Assembly (NCBI GenBank): GCA_016744725.1
Contig: JADGDW010000191.1
Location: forward strand, 1 to 7,796
Reading direction: 5' to 3'
Origin: Candidatus Albibeggiatoa sp. nov. BB20
GTDB lineage: Bacteria; Pseudomonadota; Gammaproteobacteria; Beggiatoales; Beggiatoaceae
DNA: 7,796 bases
In this document: positions 1-7,339 of the stretch, piece by piece
Layout of the letters: every line of letters starts with the position of its first letter
How positions within the stretch are numbered: the first letter of the stretch is position 1
Notes under the pieces: generated by a model
Databases searched by the model: none
Seen by the model: only the letters and a program-made list of their open reading frames with translations
What the model was told of the DNA's origin: nothing
Position numbers and translations under genes: made by a program

Positions 1-18
1 GTTATTAAAATATTTAAT

Positions 19-2301
19 ATGAGATTAAAAACAAAAATTCACTCATTTTTTTTTATCGCACTTATTTTATTTGGTTTGCCGATGAGTATCACAGGCTATA
101 TGCTGATTGAACACTATAGCTATAAGCTATATACCAAATTGTTTGAACAGCAAGTGCAACATGCTCAACATATCATTGAAACCCATACAAGTTACCAATC
201 GTCAACTCAAGAGCAATTAATAAAAAAAATCAGACAAGACCTGACTTTACATAGCTTAACGACTGATGGTTATATTCATATATTTAACAAGTCTGGTGAT
301 ATTCTATTCAGTAATACCTCTCGATTTCTACAGAAATTACCCACTGAAAGCCTAGAGCATGCCTTAAAGCATCATAATGGCAATATCAGGATCAAAAACG
401 ATAAAATTGATTATTTTGGTCATTTTTCTACTTACAAACCCATGCAATGGATTATTGTATCTGGACATGAGGTGCAGCATATTCATGGTATAACCAGAGA
501 TTATTTGGTTTTTATCTTATTAACTGATATTCCGACTTTTTTAGTACTGATGATTGTGATGTTTATAGTGGTGAATAGCATTATTAAACGTTTGCAACAC
601 ACCTTGGTATCTATGCAAAAAATTGAGCAAGGCCAGTTCGGTATCCAAATAAAAACTAAGAATAAAGATGAAGTTGGCCAAATTGCACACACATTTAATA
701 ATGTGTCAGAAAAGCTGAAGCAAAACTTTGATTTATTAGAGCAAAAAGTATCTGAAAGAACCCAAGCTCTAATGGAGACCAATCGGCGTTTAGAACAAAA
801 AATTACTGAACATAAACGTATAGAAACAGAAGTCATCCAAACCAATGAAAAACTCGTACTAGAAGTGGTTGAGCGTGAAAGGACTGAACAGGCTTTACGT
901 TATACTTATCAAAAATTATTGTCTTTTACTCAAGAAATTCCAATGGCTTACATTGAATGGAATACTGATTTAACCATTACTAGTTGGAACCCTGCTGCTG
1001 AGAGTATTTTTACTTACAGTCCTCAACAAGCGATGCAAATGACAGTAACCAGCCTTGTTACTACGAAAGATTGTCAACAAATGTTGGATACTATTTCACA
1101 GTTACAGCAACATAAAACCGCTATCCGCCAGACATTAGACAGCTTAACCCAAGATAAACATGAAATTATTTGTACTTGGTATAACATTCCATTATTTAAC
1201 GAATATGGCGAAGTGACACAATGGCTTTCTTTGGTACAGGATGTGACTGAGCAGAAATTAAACGAAGAAGAGATTATTTTACAAAAAGAAGCGTTACAAA
1301 TTACCCTAGAACATTTAGAAAATACCCAAGAAGAACTGATTCAAATTGAAAAAATGGCAGCACTTGGACAAGTGATCGCAGGGGTTGCACATGAAATTAA
1401 TACGCCTTTAGGCGCAATTCGGTCTGCAATTGGTAATATTAGTGACTTTTTGCGGGATGACTTAAGAGAATTACCCAGATTTTTTAATGAATTATCCAAA
1501 GAACGACAAGTTGATTTTTTCATTTTATTGGATAGTGCCGCGCATCATGATTCTATTCTTTCTAGCAAAGAAAAACGTAAAATCAAAAAGCATTTAACCT
1601 CAGAATTGATAAAACATAATATTGATAATCCAGACCCTATTGCCAGTAAATTAACCAGTATTGGAATTTATGAAGATATTACCCCATTTTTGGCTTTTTT
1701 AAATACCCCAGAAAGAGAGCTGATTCTAAAGCAGGCCTATTTATTAACCAGTTTACAACGCAGTGCTTACGCTATTTCCATCGCATCGGAACGTGCAGGA
1801 AGAATTGTGTTTGCATTGAAGTCTTATGCGCGTTATGACCAATCGTCGGAAAAAATACAGGCAAACATTGTAGACGGGATTGAAACTGTCTTGACCTTAT
1901 ATCATAATCAATTAAAGCAGGGGGTTGAAGTGGTACGCAATTACCAAGAAATCCCTAATATTTGGTGTTATCCCGATGAACTCAATCAGCTCTGGTCAAA
2001 TTTAGTACATAATGCATTGCAAGCTATGGACTACAAAGGTAAATTAATTTTAACTATAGATGTAGACGGCAAGAATGTTTATGTTAAAGTGGTAGACACA
2101 GGGAAAGGCATTCCAAACGGCATTAAACATAAAATATTCCAACCTTTTTTTACTACCAAGCCTGCAGGCGAAGGCAGTGGCATGGGATTAGGGATTGTGA
2201 AAAAAATTGTTGAAAAGCACGATGGGAATATTGAGGTTGAAAGTCATGCAGGCTTCACTTCATTTACAGTGCATTTACCGATTAACGCTGTGGAATCATA
2301 A
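19..2301 (+). CDS. Membrane sensor histidine kinase (Cache-like, HAMP, PAS, HisKA with insertion, HATPase)
   Basis: This is a predicted inner-membrane sensor kinase that autophosphorylates on histidine and passes the phosphate to a receiver domain. In order it shows a membrane helix (about 8-30), an extracytoplasmic single-Cache-like region (31-160, with GYIHIFNKSGDILFS and a W-x-x-x-x-G near 144-149), a second membrane helix (163-187), HAMP (188-240), a charged coiled coil (240-300), PAS (300-413), and a DHp helix with phosphoacceptor His458 in HEINTPL. The ATPase domain has N-box Asn661/Asn665, G1 Asp693 in DTGKG, an F-box near 707-714 and a G2 box GSGMGLG at 719-725. The second DHp helix appears only at about 582-607, so some 105 residues are inserted inside DHp. 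All catalytic motifs are intact. The start at 19 keeps a basic N-terminus before the first membrane helix. The frame is open to the window edge and no Shine-Dalgarno is visible, so an earlier start is possible. The natural targets are the two downstream receiver proteins (inference). Confidence 0.93.
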   Translation: MRLKTKIHSFFFIALILFGLPMSITGYMLIEHYSYKLYTKLFEQQVQHAQHIIETHTSYQSSTQEQLIKKIRQDLTLHSLTTDGYIHIFNKSGDILFSNTSRFLQKLPTESLEHALKHHNGNIRIKNDKIDYFGHFSTYKPMQWIIVSGHEVQHIHGITRDYLVFILLTDIPTFLVLMIVMFIVVNSIIKRLQHTLVSMQKIEQGQFGIQIKTKNKDEVGQIAHTFNNVSEKLKQNFDLLEQKVSERTQALMETNRRLEQKITEHKRIETEVIQTNEKLVLEVVERERTEQALRYTYQKLLSFTQEIPMAYIEWNTDLTITSWNPAAESIFTYSPQQAMQMTVTSLVTTKDCQQMLDTISQLQQHKTAIRQTLDSLTQDKHEIICTWYNIPLFNEYGEVTQWLSLVQDVTEQKLNEEEIILQKEALQITLEHLENTQEELIQIEKMAALGQVIAGVAHEINTPLGAIRSAIGNISDFLRDDLRELPRFFNELSKERQVDFFILLDSAAHHDSILSSKEKRKIKKHLTSELIKHNIDNPDPIASKLTSIGIYEDITPFLAFLNTPERELILKQAYLLTSLQRSAYAISIASERAGRIVFALKSYARYDQSSEKIQANIVDGIETVLTLYHNQLKQGVEVVRNYQEIPNIWCYPDELNQLWSNLVHNALQAMDYKGKLILTIDVDGKNVYVKVVDTGKGIPNGIKHKIFQPFFTTKPAGEGSGMGLGIVKKIVEKHDGNIEVESHAGFTSFTVHLPINAVES

Positions 2302-2705
2302 TGAAGAATACAGCTATTTTATGCGTAGACGATGAGGTATTAATTCTTGAAGCGTTGGAAACAGAATTGCACCGCGCTTTTGGGGATGACTACGTATATG
2401 AGTTTGCTGAAAGTGCAGAAGAAGCTTTAGAGATTATGAGTGAGCTGGAACAAACCGACGTTGAATTAAAAGTGATTATCACTGATTGGTTAATGCCACG
2501 CATGCGTGGTGATGAACTACTATTAAAAGTCCAGCAAAAACGACCCAATACAGTTAAAATTATACTCACAGGCCAAGCAGACCAAAAAGCGATTGAAGCG
2601 GCTTGTCTTCATTCCAATTTAGATTATTGTATTAACAAACCTTGGGACAGCAAAGCCCTCATTCACCTACTCGAAACAAGCTTAGCACATTATGGATATA
2701 AATAG
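2301..2705 (+). CDS. Single-domain response regulator (receiver only)
   Basis: This 134-residue protein consists of one CheY-like receiver domain and nothing else. Visible residues are the acidic pair Asp10/Asp11, phosphoacceptor Asp62 in ITDWLMP, Thr90 in LTGQAD and Lys113 in NKPW. Having no output domain, it must act by binding a partner or serve as a phosphate relay or sink. It closely resembles the first receiver of the next gene: over residues 71-100, 19 of 30 positions are identical. It probably arose by duplication. Its ATG shares one base with the stop codon of the upstream kinase (TAATG), with only a weak GGA at 2292-2294 as ribosome binding site, so translation is likely coupled. 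The upstream kinase is its likely phosphodonor (inference from position). Confidence 0.92.
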   Translation: MKNTAILCVDDEVLILEALETELHRAFGDDYVYEFAESAEEALEIMSELEQTDVELKVIITDWLMPRMRGDELLLKVQQKRPNTVKIILTGQADQKAIEAACLHSNLDYCINKPWDSKALIHLLETSLAHYGYK

Positions 2706-5193
2706 TGACCCTCAGAAATTAGCCATCATATGTGTTGACGATGAGCCTAGCATTTTAGATACCCTTGAAATTGAAATTAATAAAGCATTAGAAGATGAAT
2801 GTTTAATCGAAGTTGCAGAAAGCGGTGAAGAAGCACTAGAATTGATTGATGACTTATTAGAGCAAGGCTATGAAATTGCAGTCATTATATCAGATCACAT
2901 CATGCCCAACCTTAAGGGTGATGAGCTGCTGCAACAAGTCCATGTGAAATTGCCCAATACGTTAAAAATCATGTTAACAGGGCAAGCCGATGTACAAGCA
3001 ATTGGAAATGTGATTAATAATGCACAGCTTTATCGTTATATATCAAAACCTTGGAACTCAGATGAGCTGCGTTTAACCATTAAAGATGCTGTTCGCACTT
3101 ATTTGCACGATAAGATGATGGTAGAGCAGCATAGAAAATTAAAACAACTCGATGCACTCAAAGACCAATTTTTAGCAAATACTTCTCATGAATTACGTAC
3201 CCCTTTAAATGGTATTATTGGTGCAGCGGAATTTCTGCATGGAGAGCTAAGCAATCAACTGACAGATATTCAACTAGAAATGTTGTTAGTGATTACCCAA
3301 AGCAGTAATCGTCTCTTACACTTAGTCAGTGATATTCTAGATTTTTCTCATCTTAAACGTAATGTAATTACCCCTAATTTACAGCCATTAGATGTCAGCT
3401 CAGTAATTCATAAAGTATTGACGGTTTATCAGCCAATAGTAAAACACCGTACGCTATCTTTAATCAATAAGACTCAAGCAGATTTACCTTTAACAATTGG
3501 TGATGAGGAACGAGTACAACAAATCCTGCATAACTTTATAGATAATGCCCTTAAATTTACCAATGAAGGTGAAGTCGAGGTTTTTACAGAAATAGTATGG
3601 CGTGACCCTGAGTTATATTTATCTAACTATAGTCCTGAGGTGCTTGCAGTAACGGATAAGCATGATATTAATGCACCCAATTACTATATTGCCGTTCATG
3701 TCAAAGACACAGGAATTGGCATACCAAAATATAAAATTGAGCGAATTTTTGAATCATTTGAGCAAGTTGATGGTTCTAGTGCCCGCAGTTATGAAGGTTC
3801 TGGACTAGGGCTGAGTATTGCACAACAATTAATTTCATTACAAAATGGTGAAATTTTTGTCGACTCGATAGAGCATAAAGGTTCGTGCTTTACTTTTACT
3901 TTGCCTTTAGCCACAGAACAGCAAATTGCTGACGCAAAGAATACGCCTCCACCTCTATTTACTGAACATCGCAATATTATTTTATCCCCTCAAACAGACG
4001 TTTTGTCCATACAAGATATTGATTATATTTCCTTATCAAAAAATGATCTTGAGCCAGATTCAGCCGTTATTTTATTAGTCGATGATGATTTTATTAATTT
4101 ACGCTTGCTGTCTATCTATTTATCCACTCAGCCTTATGAAATTGTAACAGCCAATTCAGGTGAAAAAGCCTTGTCTTTGATTGAAGAAGGTTTGCGCCCT
4201 GATTTAATTGCCACCGATGTGATGATGCCTAATGTTGATGGTTACACCTTGACCATGGAAATCCGTAAACAATGGCACGCAGGTGAATTACCCATTTTAT
4301 TATTGAGTGCTAAAAATCAAGCTGAGGATATTATTCACGGCTTGGAAGTGGGCGCGAATGACTATTTGGCCAAACCTATCTCACGAGAAGAATTAGTTTG
4401 TCGGATTGAAAATCAGTTGAAATTAAAAGATTTACGCAATCAAGACGCATTAAAAGAAGCCGAGCTTAATATTGCGCGACGGATTCAGCAATGGGTATTA
4501 CCACGCCAACATGAATTAGATAAATTAGAAGATTTAGACATTGCAGGTTTTATGCAGCCATCTGAAAGCATTGGTGGTGATTATTGTGATGTATTGAAAT
4601 ATGGCGAACATATTGTGTGTGGGATTGGGGATGTAACTGGGCATGGATTGGAAAGCAGTATATTAATGTTGATGGTACAAACTGCGATGCGAACCTTACT
4701 CGCAAATCATGTCACAACACCTGAATTATGCTTAAAAGTATTGAATCGTGCACTTTATGACAATATCCAACGCATGAAATTAGATAAAGCCCTGACTTTG
4801 GCCTTATTGACTTATCACAATGGACGTTTGCGTTTTAGTGGTCAGCATGAAATTATTTTATTAATAACTAAAGATACTAAGATAAAACAGATAGATACAA
4901 CAGATTTGGGTTTTATCATTGGTTTAGAGCCGAGTATTGAGCAATTTGTCTCTGCCATGGAAGTGGAATTGCGAGAAGGTGATGGTGTTGTATTATATTC
5001 TGATGGTGTTATCGAAGCACATAATCAAGAGCATCAAAGCTATGGCTTGGAGCGTTTATGTGAGACGATTAGACAACACTGGGATAATGATGCAATACAA
5101 GTACAAAAAGCTGTGATTAGCGATTTACGCCAACATATTAATAATACAGCAATTCATGATGATATTACCCTTTTAGTTATTAAACAGAAGTAA
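2692..5193 (+). CDS. Hybrid histidine kinase with two receivers and a C-terminal PP2C/SpoIIE phosphatase
   Basis: This 833-residue soluble protein has no membrane helix. Receiver 1 (10-130) shows Asp16/Asp17, Asp68, Thr96 and Lys119 in SKPW. A HisKA domain carries His166 in SHELRTPLNG. The HATPase (about 265-405) has N-box Asn281/Asn285, DTGIGIP from Asp339, IFESFEQVDGS, and GSGLGLS at 369-375. Receiver 2 (458-575) shows Asp464-466, phosphoacceptor Asp509, Ser539 and Lys561. A PP2C/SpoIIE phosphatase (about 590-830) opens with ARRIQQWVLP and keeps the metal-binding acidic motifs GGDYCD (Asp630, Asp633), GDVTGHG (Asp647), YSDGVIE (Asp771) and HDDITLL (Asp824). All four modules look catalytically complete. 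In known RsbU-type proteins this phosphatase dephosphorylates a STAS anti-anti-sigma protein; that target here is inference. The ATG at 2692 lies inside the preceding gene (14-base overlap) with no clear Shine-Dalgarno, which suggests coupled translation. About 25-30 extra residues (303-332) sit before the G1 box. Confidence 0.94.
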   Translation: MDINSDPQKLAIICVDDEPSILDTLEIEINKALEDECLIEVAESGEEALELIDDLLEQGYEIAVIISDHIMPNLKGDELLQQVHVKLPNTLKIMLTGQADVQAIGNVINNAQLYRYISKPWNSDELRLTIKDAVRTYLHDKMMVEQHRKLKQLDALKDQFLANTSHELRTPLNGIIGAAEFLHGELSNQLTDIQLEMLLVITQSSNRLLHLVSDILDFSHLKRNVITPNLQPLDVSSVIHKVLTVYQPIVKHRTLSLINKTQADLPLTIGDEERVQQILHNFIDNALKFTNEGEVEVFTEIVWRDPELYLSNYSPEVLAVTDKHDINAPNYYIAVHVKDTGIGIPKYKIERIFESFEQVDGSSARSYEGSGLGLSIAQQLISLQNGEIFVDSIEHKGSCFTFTLPLATEQQIADAKNTPPPLFTEHRNIILSPQTDVLSIQDIDYISLSKNDLEPDSAVILLVDDDFINLRLLSIYLSTQPYEIVTANSGEKALSLIEEGLRPDLIATDVMMPNVDGYTLTMEIRKQWHAGELPILLLSAKNQAEDIIHGLEVGANDYLAKPISREELVCRIENQLKLKDLRNQDALKEAELNIARRIQQWVLPRQHELDKLEDLDIAGFMQPSESIGGDYCDVLKYGEHIVCGIGDVTGHGLESSILMLMVQTAMRTLLANHVTTPELCLKVLNRALYDNIQRMKLDKALTLALLTYHNGRLRFSGQHEIILLITKDTKIKQIDTTDLGFIIGLEPSIEQFVSAMEVELREGDGVVLYSDGVIEAHNQEHQSYGLERLCETIRQHWDNDAIQVQKAVISDLRQHINNTAIHDDITLLVIKQK

Positions 5194-5344
5194 ATCAAAA
5201 CGTTTGTCCACGTTGCTAACAATAGTGTTCGCGATTAAGGTCAGCCGCATTTTATGCTGAGAAAAGTAAATTTAATATCCATTTGCCAGCCTATGGCCGT
5301 TAAACTCAGAAAATAGGTTGTGGCTAGAAAGTCATTAAATAATG

Positions 5345-5378
5345 AGGAGTGCAAGATTTATTTTGCTTATGCACTCCT
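5345..5378. terminator. Possible bidirectional terminator hairpin
   Basis: AGGAGTGCA (5345-5353) is perfectly complementary to TGCACTCCT (5370-5378), a 9-bp stem with a 16-base loop. It is the strongest stem in the gap between two convergent genes, about 150 bases after the hybrid kinase and 230 after ugd, so a terminator for one or both directions is reasonable. Against this, the loop is long and no proper T-run follows on either strand, only AT-rich sequence. It could equally be a repeat or a processing site. Confidence 0.35.
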
Positions 5379-5422
5379 ATAGAATTGATTTAAAATCTAC
5401 AATGATAATGTTTTCACCATTA

Positions 5423-5531
5423 AGACGCAGAGCGTCTAAAATGCGTTCCAACGGAGAAAAGTGAAATTTTCAAACAATTACGATTAATTACTGCGCTCAG
5501 CGTGGTAACTCAGCTTTGACGCTTTGCGTCA
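5423..5531. repeat. Cluster of short GC-rich palindromes (CGC-N3-GCG units)
   Basis: Three hairpin units share a CGC-N3-GCG core. They are AGACGC-AGA-GCGTCT at 5423-5437, TGCGC-TCA-GCGTG at 5492-5504 (G-U pairs at the base), and TGACGC-TTT-GCGTCA at 5517-5531. The first and third match at 12 of 13 core positions when one is reverse-complemented. A smaller CGTT-CC-AACG stem lies at 5444-5453. These CpG-rich units stand out in AT-rich DNA and look like a degenerate REP- or MITE-like dispersed element. Whether copies exist elsewhere in the genome cannot be seen from this window. A run of seven T follows the last unit but begins 13 bases after it. Confidence 0.5.
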
Positions 5532-5604
5532 TGTAAAATCATTATTTTTTTAGATGTCAAATGGGTTCTATAAGTCAATTTGATGGGATTCCAACTACAA
5601 TAGT

Positions 5605-6942
5605 TTAAAGTACTAAGCTATCTCCACGTCCAATCGCGTAATAACTAAAACCATGGGCTTTCATTTTCAGTGGCTCATATAAATTACGTCCATCAAAAAT
5701 TACTGCCTGTTTCAATTTTTGCTTAATCACATCAAAATCAGGGCTGCGGAACATACGCCATTCAGTGATGATAATTAATGCCTCTGCATCTTGCAGGGTT
5801 GCTTCAGGCGTGTCACATAATTGCAAATCATCACGCTCACCATAAATGTGCCCTGCTTCTTCCATTGCTTCTGGATCATAGGCTTGAACGATTGCACCTT
5901 GCTCCCATAAGGCCTCCATCAAATTGCGGCTAGGGGCTTCACGCATGTCATCCGTATTGGGTTTAAATGCCAAGCCCCATAATGCAAAACGCTTACCTTG
6001 CAACTCGCCGTTAAAATGTTTTTGAACTTTAGTAAATAAACTTTGGCGTTGTAAATCATTTACTTGTTGCACCGCTTTTAATACTTTTGGCTCGACATTC
6101 ACATCTTCAGCAATTTTAGTCAATGCTTTCACATCTTTTGGAAAACATGAACCGCCGAAGCCTGCACCAGGGTAAATAAAATGAAATCCAATTCGCGGAT
6201 CTGAACCAATCCCAATCCGCACGTTTTCAATATCTGCCCCAACTTGCTCGGCAATATTGGCCATTTCATTCATGAAACTGATTTTAGTCGCCAGCATGGC
6301 ATTGGCTGCATATTTGGTTAATTCCGCAGAACGTATATCCATAATAATCAAACGGTCATGATTACGATTAAAGGGTAAATATAATTCACGCATCACATCC
6401 GCAGCCCGCTCACTGTTTGTGCCTACGACAATACGATCAGGTTTCATGAAATCCTCAATTGCAGCCCCTTCTTTTAAAAACTCAGGATTTGAGACCACAT
6501 CATATTCAAATTGACCACCACGCGCCGCCAAGGTTTCAGCCACTTTTGCAGCCACTTTGTCCGCTGTACCTACGGGGACAGTCGATTTGTCCATGATGAT
6601 CTTATAATCATCCATATATTGACCAATAGATTGAGCAACTTGTAATACATATTGCAAATCAGCTGAGCCGTCTTCATCTGGAGGTGTACCTACGGCAATA
6701 CATTGTATTTCACCATGTTTGACTGCCATTTCAGTATCGCAAGTAAACTGAATTCGTCCGCTGGCTAAATTTGATTTGAGTAAGCTTTCTAATCCAGGCT
6801 CATAGATTGGGGACTCTCCTTGGCATAATATCGTTGTTTTACGTTCATCCACATCCACACACACCACATGATTACCCACTTCAGCTAAGCACACGCCTGT
6901 TACCAATCCAACGTAGCCAGAACCAAAAACCGTAATACGCAT
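5605..6942 (-). CDS. ugd: UDP-glucose 6-dehydrogenase
   Basis: This cytoplasmic enzyme oxidises UDP-glucose to UDP-glucuronate with two NAD+, supplying precursors for capsule, exopolysaccharide or LPS sugars. The 445-residue length is normal for the bacterial family and the gene looks complete. The N-terminal Rossmann motif GSGYVG is at 7-12 and Asp30 ends the second strand. Further family motifs are VGTPP (84-88), STVPVGT (120-126), NPEFLKEG (152-159) and ELTKYAANA (207-215, with Lys210 and Asn214). Catalytic Cys266 lies in GFGGSCFPKD, with Asp270. The C-terminal domain shows LAFKPNTDDMREAPS (324-338, Lys327) and DGRN (417-420). All expected active-site residues are present. The ATG is preceded by AGGAG at nine bases, which fixes the start. 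No other polysaccharide gene is adjacent, and the gene converges on the signalling operon and diverges from the nuclease gene, so it is probably transcribed alone (inference). Confidence 0.97.
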   Translation of the reverse strand: MRITVFGSGYVGLVTGVCLAEVGNHVVCVDVDERKTTILCQGESPIYEPGLESLLKSNLASGRIQFTCDTEMAVKHGEIQCIAVGTPPDEDGSADLQYVLQVAQSIGQYMDDYKIIMDKSTVPVGTADKVAAKVAETLAARGGQFEYDVVSNPEFLKEGAAIEDFMKPDRIVVGTNSERAADVMRELYLPFNRNHDRLIIMDIRSAELTKYAANAMLATKISFMNEMANIAEQVGADIENVRIGIGSDPRIGFHFIYPGAGFGGSCFPKDVKALTKIAEDVNVEPKVLKAVQQVNDLQRQSLFTKVQKHFNGELQGKRFALWGLAFKPNTDDMREAPSRNLMEALWEQGAIVQAYDPEAMEEAGHIYGERDDLQLCDTPEATLQDAEALIIITEWRMFRSPDFDVIKQKLKQAVIFDGRNLYEPLKMKAHGFSYYAIGRGDSLVL

Positions 6943-6951
6943 TATCGAAAG

Positions 6952-6956
6952 CTCCT
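6952..6956 (-). promoter_or_regulatory. Ribosome binding site of ugd
   Basis: On the minus strand AGGAG lies nine bases before the ugd ATG (TAGGAGCTTTCGATAATG). It is the clearest Shine-Dalgarno in the window and supports the chosen start. Confidence 0.8.
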
Positions 6957-6988
6957 ATAGTTATTTTTTAGGAATATAAAATTAAATG

Positions 6989-7014
6989 AGTCTTTTAGAA
7001 GACTGTTTATAGTC
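6989..7014. repeat. Overlapping hairpins in the ugd leader
   Basis: AGTCTT-TTAG-AAGACT (6989-7004) is a perfect 6-bp stem with a four-base loop. The 3' part of this stem, GACT at 7001-7004, can instead pair with AGTC at 7011-7014, so the two stems exclude each other. They lie 47 to 72 bases upstream of the ugd start and could be in its leader RNA or be an operator; the sequence does not decide which. The stems are short and chance formation in AT-rich DNA is possible. Confidence 0.35.
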
Positions 7015-7035
7015 ATTTTATTCTAAGATGATACG

Positions 7036-7097
7036 GGACTGGCAGTCCTTGGTTTTAAAAGCAATTGATATTTAAAGTTTTATAGGGCTACCAGTCC
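7036..7097. repeat. Two related GGACT/AGTCC hairpin repeats
   Basis: Unit 1, GGACT-GGC-AGTCC at 7036-7048, and unit 2, GGGCT-ACC-AGTCC at 7085-7097, each form a 5-bp stem with a three-base loop; unit 2 has one G-T pair. Aligned over 16 bases they match at 11, and both end CAGTCCT. They are about 49 bases apart, roughly five helical turns, so they could be a dispersed repeat or a paired operator. GC-rich blocks in AT-rich intergenic DNA make chance less likely. Confidence 0.45.
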
Positions 7098-7339
7098 TAA
7101 TACCCAAAATGAAATTGACTATATCCCCTGACAGACAAACCTTAAAAATTTAAGCTAATAGCACAAAGCAACCTATCAAAAAATAGAATCAGCACCACGT
7201 ATTATTTGAATTTTGGCATATTTGCTCTATCCATTATTGGCTACTGTAATCGATTTGTATGAAATAAACGTGAAAATGTATTCTGCGTTAATATGTCCGA
7301 TGCTAAGCAGATGGGCAACACTACGCGCTTCTTGTCAGC

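Larger units (their letters stand above)
5194..5604. other. Convergent intergenic region with palindromes, no gene seen
   Basis: This gap separates the signalling operon (+) from ugd (-). Neither strand shows a credible reading frame or a recognisable RNA gene. It holds weak stems (TCAGC/GCTGA at 5241-5245/5256-5260; CAGCCTAT/ATAGGTTG with one G-U pair at 5287-5294/5313-5320), a stronger 9-bp hairpin at 5345-5378, and a cluster of GC-rich palindromes at 5423-5531. No classic hairpin-plus-T-run terminator follows either gene closely. Confidence 0.7.

Noticed and set aside
501..845. Minus-strand open frame, 114 residues
   Set aside because: It lies wholly inside the sensor kinase, antisense to its second membrane helix, HAMP and coiled coil. 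Its composition is that of a mirrored coding frame, with no recognisable domain.
1341..1523. Minus-strand open frame, 60 residues
   Set aside because: It is antisense to the H-box region of the sensor kinase and has no domain or ribosome binding site.
3789..3974. Minus-strand open frame, 61 residues
   Set aside because: It is antisense to the ATPase G2 box and linker of the hybrid kinase, a shadow of the real gene.
5517..5551. Hairpin TGACGC-TTT-GCGTCA followed by a seven-T run as a + strand terminator
   Set aside because: The T-run starts 13 bases after the stem, too far for an intrinsic terminator, and the site is over 320 bases beyond the + strand stop. The hairpin fits the repeat cluster better.
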